This document shows positions 9,926 to 18,103 of a stretch of DNA of 64,000 nt, piece after piece; position 1 is the stretch's first letter, and each line of letters starts with the position of its first letter. Under the pieces are notes generated by a model. That model was not told where the DNA came from. It did no database searches and saw only the letters and a program-made list of their open reading frames with translations. The DNA comes from Streptomyces sp. NBC_01267. Its GTDB lineage: Bacteria; Actinomycetota; Actinomycetes; Streptomycetales; Streptomycetaceae. Made by a program: the position numbers and the translations under genes. The stretch covers positions 6,369,001-6,433,000 of the forward strand of contig NZ_CP108455.1 in the NCBI RefSeq assembly GCF_036241575.1. Direction: 5' to 3'.

Positions 9926-10753
9926 ATGAGCCCCTTTTCCGGCTCAGCCCCCCGTGTGGAGAAGTGGCGCCATCTGCGCCTGACCAGGCAGGACGGGGTG
10001 GCTACCGTCACTCTCGCGCGACCGGAGAAACTCAACGCCCTCACCTTCGGCGGCTACGCCGATCTGCGTGACCTGCTCGCCGAACTGTCCCGTGAGCGAT
10101 CCGTACGGGCGCTCGTCCTCGCAGGCGAAGGCCGCGGCTTCTGTTCCGGCGGCGATGTCGACGAGATCATCGGCGCGACCCTGGCCATGGACACCGCCCA
10201 GCTGCTGGACTTCAACCGGATGACGGGACAGGTCGTACGGGCGCTGCGCGAGTGTCCTTTCCCGGTGATCGCCGCCGTGCACGGGGTCGCGGCGGGCGCC
10301 GGCGCGGTCCTCGCGCTGGCCGCCGACTTCCGGGTGGCCGACCCGTCCGCCCGCTTCGCCTTCCTCTTCACCCGGGTCGGCCTGTCCGGCGGCGACATGG
10401 GCGCGGCCTACCTGCTGCCACGCGTCGTCGGCCTCGGGCACGCCACCCGGCTACTGATGCTGGGGGAGCCCGTCCGCGCTCCCGAGGCCGAGCGGATCGG
10501 ACTGATCAGCGAGCTGGCGGAGGAGGGCCGGGCCGACGAACGGGCCGCCGCGCTGGCCCGCCGCCTCGCCGAGGGGCCGGCGCTGGCGTACGCGCAGACC
10601 AAGGCGCTGCTCACGGCCGAGCTGGACATGCCGCTCGCCGCCGCCGTCGAGCTGGACGCCGCCACCCAGGCGCTGCTCATGAACGGCGAGGACTACGCCG
10701 AATTCCACGCCGCGTTCACCGAGAAGCGGCCCCCGAAATGGCAGGGCAGGTAA
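9926..10753 (+). CDS. Enoyl-CoA hydratase (aromatic-CoA cluster)
   Basis: A 275-residue crotonase. Landmarks are RPEKLNALTFGGYADL, the oxyanion-loop segment GRGFCSGGDVDEI, and VHGVAAGAGAVLALAADFRVAD. Crotonases hydrate or isomerise CoA thioesters; here it probably acts after ring reduction or opening in the adjacent pathway. The ATG at 9926 is preceded by a consensus AAGGAGG (9911-9917). The codons upstream from 9848 do not look crotonase-like. It is coupled to the next gene, whose start lies at or before this stop. Confidence 0.9.
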   Translation: MSPFSGSAPRVEKWRHLRLTRQDGVATVTLARPEKLNALTFGGYADLRDLLAELSRERSVRALVLAGEGRGFCSGGDVDEIIGATLAMDTAQLLDFNRMTGQVVRALRECPFPVIAAVHGVAAGAGAVLALAADFRVADPSARFAFLFTRVGLSGGDMGAAYLLPRVVGLGHATRLLMLGEPVRAPEAERIGLISELAEEGRADERAAALARRLAEGPALAYAQTKALLTAELDMPLAAAVELDAATQALLMNGEDYAEFHAAFTEKRPPKWQGR

Positions 10754-13083
10754 CGGTGGCCCCGCAGCCGCAGCCGCAGCCGCAGCCGCAGAAACGACCG
10801 GCCGCCCAGCCGCTGCGGGTCGCGGTCGTCGGCGGCGGTCCCGGCGGCCTCTACGCCGCCACGCTGCTCAAACGGCTCGACCCGGCCCGCTCGGTCACCG
10901 TCTGGGAGCGCAACGCCCCCGACGACACCTTCGGCTTCGGCGTCGTCCTCTCCGACGAGACCCTCGGCGGCATCGCACACGCCGACCCGGTCGTCCACCG
11001 GGCGCTCCAGGACGCGTTCGTGCGGTGGGACGACATCGACATCGTCCACCGCGGCACCACACTGACCTCCGGCGGCCACGGCTTCGCGGCGCTCGGCAGG
11101 CGCCGACTGCTGGAGATCCTGCACCGGCGCTGCCGCTCCCTGGGCGTGGACATCCGCTTCCGGGAAGAGGCGCCGCCCCCCGCCGAACTGGCCGCCGGGT
11201 ACGACCTGGTGGTGGCCGCCGACGGTGTGCACAGCGCCACCCGCCAGGCGTACGCCGACGTCTTCGCCCCCCGTGTCACCACGCACCGCTGCCGCTACAT
11301 CTGGCTCTCCGCGCCGTTCGCCTTCGACGCCTTCCGCTTCGAGATCGCCGAGACCGAGCACGGTGTGATGCAGCTGCACGGCTACCCGTACGGGCCGGAC
11401 GCCTCCACCGTCATCGTCGAGATGCGCGAGGAGGTCTGGCGGGCCGCCGGGCTCGACTCCTGCGACGAGCGGGAGTCCACCGAACGCTGCGCCGCGATCT
11501 TCACCGAGGCGCTCGGCGGACGCCCGCTCACCGGCAACAACTCCTCCTGGACGGCCTTCCGTACCGTCGTCAACGACCGCTGGTCGCACGGGAACACCGT
11601 CCTCATCGGCGACGCCGCCCACACCGCGCACTTCTCCATCGGCTCCGGCACCAAACTCGCCGTCGAGGACGCGCTCGCACTGGCCGCCAGTATCGAGGAG
11701 CAGCCCGACCTCCCGGCCGCCCTCACCGCGTACGAGAGCGAACGCCGCCCCGTGGTGGCCTCCACCCAGCGCGCGGCCCGCGCCAGCCTGGAGTGGTTCG
11801 AGCAGCTGGAGATGTATCTCGGCCAGCCGCCGCGCCAGTTCGCCTTCAACCTCCTGACCCGCAGCCGGCGGGTCACCCACGACAACCTGCGGCTGCGCGA
11901 CGCCGCGTTCACGGACGCCGTCGAGCGGGACTTCGGCTGCCCCGACGGCACACCCCCGATGTTCACCCCGCTGCGGCTGCGCGCTCTCGAACTGCGCAAC
12001 CGCGTCGTCGTCTCGCCCATGGACATGTACTCCGCCGTGGATGGCAATGCAGGCGACTTCCACCTCGTCCACCTCGGCGCCCGCGCGCTCGGCGGGGCCG
12101 CACTGGTCATGACCGAGATGGTGTGCGTGAGTCCGGAGGGCCGGATCACCCCCGGCTGCACCGGCCTCTACACCGCCGAACAGGCCACGGCCTGGCAGCG
12201 GATCACCGCATTCGTCCACGACCAATCACCCGGCACGGCCATCGGGATCCAGCTCGGCCACTCGGGCCGCAAGGGTTCCACCCGGCTGATGTGGGACGGC
12301 ATGGACGAGCCTCTCCCGGACGGCGGCAACTGGCCGCTGTCGGCCGCGTCCCCGCTCCCGTACCGGCCGGGCGTCAGCCAGGTCCCCGCGCAGCTGGACC
12401 GGGCCGGGCTCGCCCGGATCCGCGAGCAGTTCACCGCGTCGGCCCGCCGCGCCGCGGAGTGCGGTTTCGACCTGCTCGAACTGCACTGCGCCCACGGCTA
12501 CTTGCTCTCCGGCTTCCTCTCCCCGCTCACCAACCGGCGCACCGACGCCTACGGAGGCCCGCTCCAGGACCGGCTGCGCTTCCCGCTGGAGGTCTTCGAC
12601 GCGGTACGGGACGTCTGGCCGTCCGACCGGCCGATGACCGTCCGCGTCTCCGCCGCCGACTGGGCCCCCGGCGGGACGACACCCGACGAGGCGGTGGCCA
12701 TCGCCCGTGCCTTCGCCGCCCACGGCGCGGACGCGATCGACGTCTCGACGGGCCAGGTCGTCCCCGACGAGCAGCCCGCGTTCGGCCGCTCGTACCAGAC
12801 GCCGTACGCCGACCGCATCCGCAACGAACTCGGCGTCCCGGTCGTCGCGGTGGGCGCGATCTCCTCCTGGGACGACGTCAACTCCCTGCTCCTGGCGGGC
12901 CGTACGGACCTGTGTGCGCTGGCCCGCCCCCACCTCTACGACCCGCAGTGGACACTGCACGCCGCCGCGGAACAGGGCTACGCGGGCCCCGGCGCGCCCT
13001 GGCCCCTCCCGTACCGGGCGGGCAGCCGCGCCCCACGGACGGGCAGGACGGACGACCCGAAGCCGCGGCTCAGACTCGGCTGA
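10738..13083 (+). CDS. Bifunctional flavin monooxygenase / Old Yellow Enzyme (2-aminobenzoyl-CoA or salicylyl-CoA type)
   Basis: A 781-residue fusion. Residues ~20-390 form a group A FAD monooxygenase: VAVVGGGPGGLYAATLLK dinucleotide fold, DGVHSATR motif, and GDAAHTAHFSIGSGTKLAVE. From ~410 it is an FMN Old Yellow Enzyme barrel: RNRVVVSPMDMYSA, IQLGHSGRKGST, ELHCAHGYLLSGFLSP, LTNRRTDAYGG. This architecture is known from the 2-aminobenzoyl-CoA monooxygenase/reductase of Azoarcus evansii and from actinobacterial salicylyl-CoA 5-hydroxylase annotations. The start is either ATG 10738 (overlapping the upstream stop) or GTG 10756 after AGGGCAGG. The N-terminus has a PQ-repeat tail. Confidence 0.88.
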   Translation: MAGQVTVAPQPQPQPQPQKRPAAQPLRVAVVGGGPGGLYAATLLKRLDPARSVTVWERNAPDDTFGFGVVLSDETLGGIAHADPVVHRALQDAFVRWDDIDIVHRGTTLTSGGHGFAALGRRRLLEILHRRCRSLGVDIRFREEAPPPAELAAGYDLVVAADGVHSATRQAYADVFAPRVTTHRCRYIWLSAPFAFDAFRFEIAETEHGVMQLHGYPYGPDASTVIVEMREEVWRAAGLDSCDERESTERCAAIFTEALGGRPLTGNNSSWTAFRTVVNDRWSHGNTVLIGDAAHTAHFSIGSGTKLAVEDALALAASIEEQPDLPAALTAYESERRPVVASTQRAARASLEWFEQLEMYLGQPPRQFAFNLLTRSRRVTHDNLRLRDAAFTDAVERDFGCPDGTPPMFTPLRLRALELRNRVVVSPMDMYSAVDGNAGDFHLVHLGARALGGAALVMTEMVCVSPEGRITPGCTGLYTAEQATAWQRITAFVHDQSPGTAIGIQLGHSGRKGSTRLMWDGMDEPLPDGGNWPLSAASPLPYRPGVSQVPAQLDRAGLARIREQFTASARRAAECGFDLLELHCAHGYLLSGFLSPLTNRRTDAYGGPLQDRLRFPLEVFDAVRDVWPSDRPMTVRVSAADWAPGGTTPDEAVAIARAFAAHGADAIDVSTGQVVPDEQPAFGRSYQTPYADRIRNELGVPVVAVGAISSWDDVNSLLLAGRTDLCALARPHLYDPQWTLHAAAEQGYAGPGAPWPLPYRAGSRAPRTGRTDDPKPRLRLG
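10762..10791 (+). repeat. (CCGCAG)5 hexamer repeat encoding Pro-Gln
   Basis: Five exact CCGCAG copies encode a Pro-Gln tail before the FAD fold. Slippage here would change tail length by whole residue pairs without a frameshift. Confidence 0.8.
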
Positions 13084-13924
13084 GCGCCCTGGCGACGACG
13101 ACACGGTCGGCCACCGGCCGGTAACCGATGCGCTGATACAGGCCGTTGCTGGTCGGGTTGGCCAGATCGGTGAAGAGCAGCACCTCACCCGCGCCTGCGT
13201 CCCGGGCCGCGCCGCTGAGGTGCGCGGTGACCGCTGCCCCGTAGCCGCGACCGCGCAGCTCCGGCGGGGTGTACACGGGGGCGACCCGGACCGTGCCCGC
13301 GCCGGGGCGGGTCGCCCCGGCCAGCGACACGGGGACGCCCCCGGACTCCCAGAGGGTCAGCCCGCCGTACGAGAGCCGGTCGTCCACCGTGCTCTCCACC
13401 CGGTCCACCGGCTGACCGGTTTCCCGGCCGAAGGCGCGGTACCACTCGACCAACAGTCCCCGGTCACCGGCCGTGGCGACACGGGCCCGGCCCGGCGGGG
13501 CGGGCGACGGCAGGATCAACTCCGCCAGCCGGTACAGCCGTTGCTCGCCGGTGGTGACCCGGTCCGGCCAGCCCGAGGTGAGCGCATCGGCGACGGACCG
13601 CATCGCATTGACGGCCGTCACCCCCAGCTCGCCGAACACCCCCAGCTCCCCGAACGCCTCGGCGAGCGGCGCGACGGCCTCGTCGGGGACCGCCCCGACC
13701 TGTACGGCATGCGGTGGAGTCCACACCACGGTGCCGTCCACCACGTCGTCGGGGGATCGCCACCAGCCGAAGAGCGGCGGTTCGTCGCCGTAGAAGTGCG
13801 GGCCGTGGCGGTGCAGAGCGGCGGTGATGCTGAGCACAAGGGTGTTTTCGGCAGGCCGGTCGGAGGCCGAGGGTGCCGCGATGGTCAGGAAGGCGTCGAG
13901 GTCGTGCGTGAAGGTCCAGGCCAT
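13070..13924 (-). CDS. GNAT family N-acetyltransferase
   Basis: A 284-residue protein with a C-terminal GNAT fold. The acetyl-CoA loop is ELRGRGYGAAVTAHLSG, preceded by VRVAPVYTPP and followed by FTDLANPTSNGLYQRIGYRPV, a typical GNAT C-terminus. The first ~130 residues are the substrate-side lobe often seen in streptomycete proteins of this size. ATG codons exist at 13933 and 13924; the second, MAWTFTHDL, resembles related proteins. It overlaps the convergent oxygenase gene by 14 bp. Its substrate and any role in the catabolic cluster are unknown. Confidence 0.85.
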   Translation of the reverse strand: MAWTFTHDLDAFLTIAAPSASDRPAENTLVLSITAALHRHGPHFYGDEPPLFGWWRSPDDVVDGTVVWTPPHAVQVGAVPDEAVAPLAEAFGELGVFGELGVTAVNAMRSVADALTSGWPDRVTTGEQRLYRLAELILPSPAPPGRARVATAGDRGLLVEWYRAFGRETGQPVDRVESTVDDRLSYGGLTLWESGGVPVSLAGATRPGAGTVRVAPVYTPPELRGRGYGAAVTAHLSGAARDAGAGEVLLFTDLANPTSNGLYQRIGYRPVADRVVVARALSRV

Positions 13925-13994
13925 GGGCCACATGGTGGAGGATGCCGGGCATGCGGGGCACGCGATTTCCGGGGCCGCGGAGGGGAGCCCCGCG

Positions 13995-15614
13995 TCACTC
14001 CCGCAGCCGGAACCTCTGGAGTTTCCCCGTCGCGGTCCGTGGCAGCGCGTCCAGGAACACCACCTCCCGGGGGCACTTGTGCGGAGCCAGCTCGGACTTC
14101 ACGAACTCGCGCAGCGCCCCGGCGTCCCGTACCGCGCCGTCCCGCAGCACCGCGTACGCCACCACCACCTGTCCCCGCCGTGCGTCCGGCCGCCCGACCA
14201 CCGCCGCCTCCAGGACGTCGGGATGCCGCAGCAGCGCGTCCTCGACCTCGGGGCCCGCGATGTTGTACCCGGCAGAAATGATCATGTCGTCGGCGCGGGC
14301 CACGTAGCGGAAGTAGCCGTCCGGATCCCGCACATAGGTGTCGCCGGTCAGGTTCCAGCCGTCCCTGACGTACTCCGACTGCCGCTCGTCGGAGAGATAG
14401 CGGCAGCCCACCGGGCCGCGGACCGCGAGCAGCCCCGGCTCACCGTCGGCGACCGGCCGCCCCGACCGGTCCACCACCCGGGCCTGCCAGCCGGGAACCG
14501 CCACCCCCGTGGTCCCCGGACGGATCGCCTCGTCCGCAGCCGAGACGAAGATGTGCAACAGCTCCGTCGCGCCGATGCCGTTGATGATCCGCAGCCCGGT
14601 CCGTTCGTGCCAGGCGCGCCAGGTCGCCGCGGGAAGGTTCTCACCGGCCGAGACACAGCGCCGCAGGGCGGAGATGTCGTACGCGTCCCCGGCAGGTCCC
14701 AGCCGGTCCAGCATCGTGCGGTACGCGGTCGGCGCGGTGAACAGCACCGACACCCGGTGCTCGGCGAGCGCGGGCAGCAGCTGCCGGGGGCCGGACTGTT
14801 CGAGCAGCAGTGCCGAAGCCCCCGCCCGCATCGGGAAGATCACCAGACCGCCCAGGCCGAAGGTGAAGCCGAGCGGCGGGCTGCCCGCGAAGACGTCGTC
14901 GGGGCGGGGTTCCAGGACGTGCCGGGAGAACGTGTCCGCGACGGCCAGGACGTCACGGTGGAAGTGCATACAGCCCTTGGGCCGCCCCGTCGTTCCCGAG
15001 GTGAACGCGATCAGCGCGACATCGTCCGACGAGGTCTCGACGGCCGGATACACCGCCGGTCTGGTGGCGGCCAGCCGCAGCAGATCCTCCGGGCCGTCAC
15101 CGCCGTACGTGGTGATCCGCAGCCCCGGAACCTCCGCCTTCTCCAGATCGCCCACGGACCGGATGTCGCACAGCGCATGGCTGATGCGGGCGATGTCGCA
15201 CATCGTGGCCAGCTCGTGCGCCCGCTGGGTGGCCAGCACCGTCACCGCCACCGCGCCCGCCTTCAGCACCGCGAGCCAGCAGGCGGCGAGACGCGGCGTG
15301 GTGGGTCCGCGCAGCAGCACCCGGTTGCCCGGCACGACCCCGAGGTCCGAGGTGAGGACATGCGCGATACGCCCGACCTCGGCCTGGAGTTCCCCGTACG
15401 TCCACAGCTCGCCGTCCCCGGTGCGGAAGACGGGGCGGTCGGCGCCGAAGCGCTCGATGGTCCGGTCGAGCAGTTCCGTGGCGCAGTTGAGCCGGTCCGG
15501 GCAGGGCGGGTCGGACAGCTCCGGAGAGTCGAGGAGCAGCTCCGGCCACTGATCGGCGGGCGGCAGCTGTTCGCGGGGAAAGGTGTCGACGTGCGCTGAG
15601 GTCTTCAGCTCCAT
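13995..15614 (-). CDS. Aryl-CoA ligase (2-aminobenzoate/benzoate-CoA ligase type)
   Basis: A 539-residue ANL adenylate-forming ligase that would activate an aromatic acid to its CoA thioester, the entry step of the neighbouring pathway. Motifs: FTSGTTGRPKGCMHFHRD (ATP loop), GATELLHIFVSA (aromatic-acid pocket, close to the benzoate-CoA ligase version), YVARADDMIISAGYNI, and PRTATGKLQRFRLRE with the C-terminal catalytic lysine. The ATG at 15614 has GGGAGG 10 nt upstream; the in-frame extension to 15671 runs into the divergent control region. It is divergent from the acyl-CoA dehydrogenase. Confidence 0.9.
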   Translation of the reverse strand: MELKTSAHVDTFPREQLPPADQWPELLLDSPELSDPPCPDRLNCATELLDRTIERFGADRPVFRTGDGELWTYGELQAEVGRIAHVLTSDLGVVPGNRVLLRGPTTPRLAACWLAVLKAGAVAVTVLATQRAHELATMCDIARISHALCDIRSVGDLEKAEVPGLRITTYGGDGPEDLLRLAATRPAVYPAVETSSDDVALIAFTSGTTGRPKGCMHFHRDVLAVADTFSRHVLEPRPDDVFAGSPPLGFTFGLGGLVIFPMRAGASALLLEQSGPRQLLPALAEHRVSVLFTAPTAYRTMLDRLGPAGDAYDISALRRCVSAGENLPAATWRAWHERTGLRIINGIGATELLHIFVSAADEAIRPGTTGVAVPGWQARVVDRSGRPVADGEPGLLAVRGPVGCRYLSDERQSEYVRDGWNLTGDTYVRDPDGYFRYVARADDMIISAGYNIAGPEVEDALLRHPDVLEAAVVGRPDARRGQVVVAYAVLRDGAVRDAGALREFVKSELAPHKCPREVVFLDALPRTATGKLQRFRLRE

Positions 15615-15647
15615 GACGGGATCGCCTCCCTGGTCGCCCATGGAGCG

Positions 15648-15683
15648 TATCGTTTGTGTGACGACAGTCAACGGTTCACGATA
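15648..15683. promoter_or_regulatory. Candidate divergent operator, aryl-CoA ligase / acyl-CoA dehydrogenase
   Basis: The 82-bp divergent gap holds TGTGAC-GACA-GTCAAC (core 15659-15670), with the same TGAC-N4-GTCA symmetry as the site at 9821-9832. TATCG (15648) and CGATA (15679-15683) flank it. The regulator is not identified. Confidence 0.5.
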
Positions 15684-15696
15684 GAGGGGATCGTCG

Positions 15697-16806
15697 ATGG
15701 GCGCATTCGCGCTGGACCAGGATCAGCAGACGTGGTGCGCCGAGCTGCGCACACTCGCGGCGGAGCGGTTCGCGCCGCTCGCCGCGGCGGGCGAGCCGGG
15801 CCGGGTCAACCGCCCCCTGATCGCCGCCCTCGGTGAACTCGGCCTGCTGGAGCGGCTGTTCAGTGCCGGGGCGCTGGACCTCTGCCTGCTGCGGGAGTCC
15901 CTGGCGTACGGCTGCACCGAGGCGGAGACCGCCCTCGCCCTCCAGGGGCTGGGGACGTATCCGCTCGTCCAGGCGGGCACCGAGCGGCAGCGCGCGAGGC
16001 TGCTCCCCGAGGTGATCGCGGGCCGCGCCGTCGCCGCTTTCGCGCTGAGCGAGCCCGGCGCGGGATCGGATGCGGCGGCCCTCGCGCTGAAGGCCGTGCC
16101 CGACGGCGGGGGGTGGCGGCTGTCCGGGGAGAAGTGCTGGATCTCCAACGCCCCGGAGGCCGACTTCTACACGGTCTTCGCCCGCACGACCGAGGGCGCC
16201 GGGGCCCGTGGAGTCACCGCGTTCCTGGTACCCGCCGACCGGCCCGGACTGACGGGCACCGCACTGGACATGCTGTCCCCGCACCCGATCGGCGCCCTGG
16301 ACTTCGCCGACGTCCCGGTCGGGCCCGCGGACGTCCTGGGCGAGCCCGACCGGGGCTTCCGGGTCGCCATGAACACCCTGAACCTCTTCCGTCCCAGCGT
16401 CGGCGCCTTCGCCGTCGGCATGGCACGGGCGGCGCTGGACGCGACCCGCGACCACACCTCCCGGCGCTCCGCGTTCGGCGGCCCGCTGAAGGACCTCCAG
16501 GCGGTCGCCCACCAGGTCGCCGAGATGGCCACCCGTACCGAAGCGGCCCGGCTGCTGGTGTACGCGGCGGCCTCCGCGTACGACACCGGCGCCCCCGGCA
16601 TCGCCAGGCACTCCGCGATGGCCAAGCTCTTCGCCACCGAGACCGCCCAGTACGTCGTGGACACCGCCGTCCAACTGCACGGCGCCCGCGCCCTCCAGCG
16701 CGGCCACCTCCTCGAACACCTCTACCGCGAGGTCCGTGCCCCACGGATCTACGAAGGTGCCACCGAGGTCCAGCGCACCATCATCGCCAAGGAGCTGTAC
16801 GGATGA
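15697..16806 (+). CDS. Acyl-CoA dehydrogenase
   Basis: A 369-residue FAD acyl-CoA dehydrogenase fold. Markers are AFALSEPGAGSDAAALALKA, WRLSGEKCWISNAPEADFY and the C-terminal signature IYEGATEVQRTIIAKELYG. It would oxidise a CoA-bound intermediate of the aromatic pathway. It starts at ATG just past the divergent operator and ends in an ATGA overlap with the Rid-family gene, so the two are coupled. The N-terminal helical domain is slightly short compared with the usual ~380-390 residues. Confidence 0.9.
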   Translation: MGAFALDQDQQTWCAELRTLAAERFAPLAAAGEPGRVNRPLIAALGELGLLERLFSAGALDLCLLRESLAYGCTEAETALALQGLGTYPLVQAGTERQRARLLPEVIAGRAVAAFALSEPGAGSDAAALALKAVPDGGGWRLSGEKCWISNAPEADFYTVFARTTEGAGARGVTAFLVPADRPGLTGTALDMLSPHPIGALDFADVPVGPADVLGEPDRGFRVAMNTLNLFRPSVGAFAVGMARAALDATRDHTSRRSAFGGPLKDLQAVAHQVAEMATRTEAARLLVYAAASAYDTGAPGIARHSAMAKLFATETAQYVVDTAVQLHGARALQRGHLLEHLYREVRAPRIYEGATEVQRTIIAKELYG

Positions 16807-17201
16807 GTCTCGACCGCGTCAACCCGCCGCAGCTCTCGCCGCCCACCGGCTTCTCGCACGCCGTCGCCGCCACCGGGACCCGGCTGGTCTTCCTGGCGGG
16901 ACAGACCGCGCTGGACGGCGACGGCAAGGTCACCGGTGCCACCCTCCCGGCCCAGTTCCGGCTGGCCCTGTCGAATCTCCTCACCGCCCTGCGCGCGGCC
17001 GGCGGCGCCCCCGCGGACCTGGCTCGGGTCACCGTGTACGCCACCGACATCGCCGACTACCGGACCCACTCCGCCGAACTGGGCCGTATCTGGCGCGAGT
17101 TGGCCGGGCGCGACTACCCGGCCATGGCGGTGATCGGCGCCACGCGGCTCTGGGACGAGCACACGGTGGTGGAGATCGACGGCGTCGCCGTACTGTCCTG
17201 A
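16803..17201 (+). CDS. Rid (YjgF/UK114) family protein lacking the RidA arginine
   Basis: A 132-residue Rid-fold protein: GTRLVFLAGQTALDGDG, QFRLALSNLLTALRAAGG, TVYATDIADYRTHSAELG. In active RidA imine deaminases the motif is P-x-R (Arg105 in E. coli); here the position reads YPAMAVIGATRLW, with Met in place of Arg. That suggests a different Rid subgroup. A Rid-type gene occurs in the Azoarcus 2-aminobenzoate cluster as I recall, where loss of an imine or enamine nitrogen is expected. The function is therefore plausible but not proven. It is translationally coupled to the dehydrogenase. Confidence 0.85.
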   Translation: MSLDRVNPPQLSPPTGFSHAVAATGTRLVFLAGQTALDGDGKVTGATLPAQFRLALSNLLTALRAAGGAPADLARVTVYATDIADYRTHSAELGRIWRELAGRDYPAMAVIGATRLWDEHTVVEIDGVAVLS

Positions 17202-17202
17202 C

Positions 17203-18051
17203 ATGCCCGATATCGAGCTCACCGCAGGCACCGTCAGCTACGAGGACACCGGCGGCCCCGGACCCGTCGTCGTCCTGCTCCACGGACTCGTCCACGACTC
17301 CACCGTCTGGCGCAAGGTGATCGCCGGCCTGCGCCCCGGCCACCGGGTGCTCGCGCCGACCCTGCCGTACGGCTCCCACCGCATCCCGATGCGCCCCGAC
17401 GTCCCGCTCACCCCCGACTCGGTGGCCGAACTCGTCGTGGAGTTCCTCGACCGGCTGGACCTGCGGGACGTGACCCTGGTGGAGAACGACTGCGGCCGGG
17501 CCCAGAGCGTCGCCGCGCGACACCCCGAACGGCTCGCCCGGCTGGTCCTGACCTCCTGCGAAGCCTTCGACAACTACCCGCCGGGCGTCCCGGGCAAGCT
17601 GATCGGGTGGGCCTGCCGGGTGCCGGGAGGTATTTCCCTCCTCGCCCGTACGCTCGCGGTCAAGCCGATGCGCCGACTCCCCGTCGGCCTCGGAGCACTC
17701 ACCAAACGGCCCGTCCCCGACGAGATCGTGGACGGCTGGCTCCGCCCGCTGCTCACCGACAAGGCCATCCGCGCGGACTTCCGGCGCTACAACCTGGGCG
17801 TGCGGAAGACGGAACTGCTCGAAGCCGCCGAGGGGCTGCGGACGTTCGACAAGCCCGCCCTGGTCGTCTGGGCGGTCGAGGACCGGATGATGCCCCGGGC
17901 CCACGGGCGACGGCTCGCCGAACTGCTGCCGCAGGGAAGGCTGCTGGAGATCGAGGACAGTTGCACGCTGATCGCCGAGGACCAGCCGGAGCAACTGACC
18001 GCCGCTCTGCGGGAATTCATCGCCACCACCGGCATCGCCACCACCGGCTGA
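17203..18051 (+). CDS. Alpha/beta hydrolase with atypical catalytic residues
   Basis: A 282-residue alpha/beta-hydrolase fold: VVLLHGLVHDSTVWR (oxyanion loop) and the nucleophile elbow LVENDCGRAQSVAARHPERL. The elbow carries Asp96 in place of the usual Ser (N-D-x-G, as in haloalkane dehalogenases). The acid lies in WAVEDRMMP. Where the catalytic His normally stands the sequence reads IEDSCTLIAEDQPEQ (around 250-264), with no His. Either a different chemistry or a non-catalytic role follows. Only 1 nt separates it from the Rid gene stop, so it belongs to the same operon. A terminator hairpin follows. Confidence 0.85.
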   Translation: MPDIELTAGTVSYEDTGGPGPVVVLLHGLVHDSTVWRKVIAGLRPGHRVLAPTLPYGSHRIPMRPDVPLTPDSVAELVVEFLDRLDLRDVTLVENDCGRAQSVAARHPERLARLVLTSCEAFDNYPPGVPGKLIGWACRVPGGISLLARTLAVKPMRRLPVGLGALTKRPVPDEIVDGWLRPLLTDKAIRADFRRYNLGVRKTELLEAAEGLRTFDKPALVVWAVEDRMMPRAHGRRLAELLPQGRLLEIEDSCTLIAEDQPEQLTAALREFIATTGIATTG

Positions 18052-18053
18052 CA

Positions 18054-18095
18054 CCGGGCGCCCGGCCGTACACCCCGGCACGGTCGGGCGCCCGG
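18054..18095. terminator. Bidirectional hairpin between convergent genes
   Basis: A 16-bp stem (core GGGCGCCCGGCCGT paired with ACGGTCGGGCGCCC, one G-T wobble) with a 10-nt loop lies between the alpha/beta hydrolase stop and the convergent crotonase stop. Confidence 0.75.
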
Positions 18096-18103
18096 CCCGT
18101 GGC

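Noticed and set aside
10738..10791. A phase-variable contingency switch at the CCGCAG repeat
   Set aside because: The unit is six bases, so gain or loss keeps the frame; it could change tail length only.
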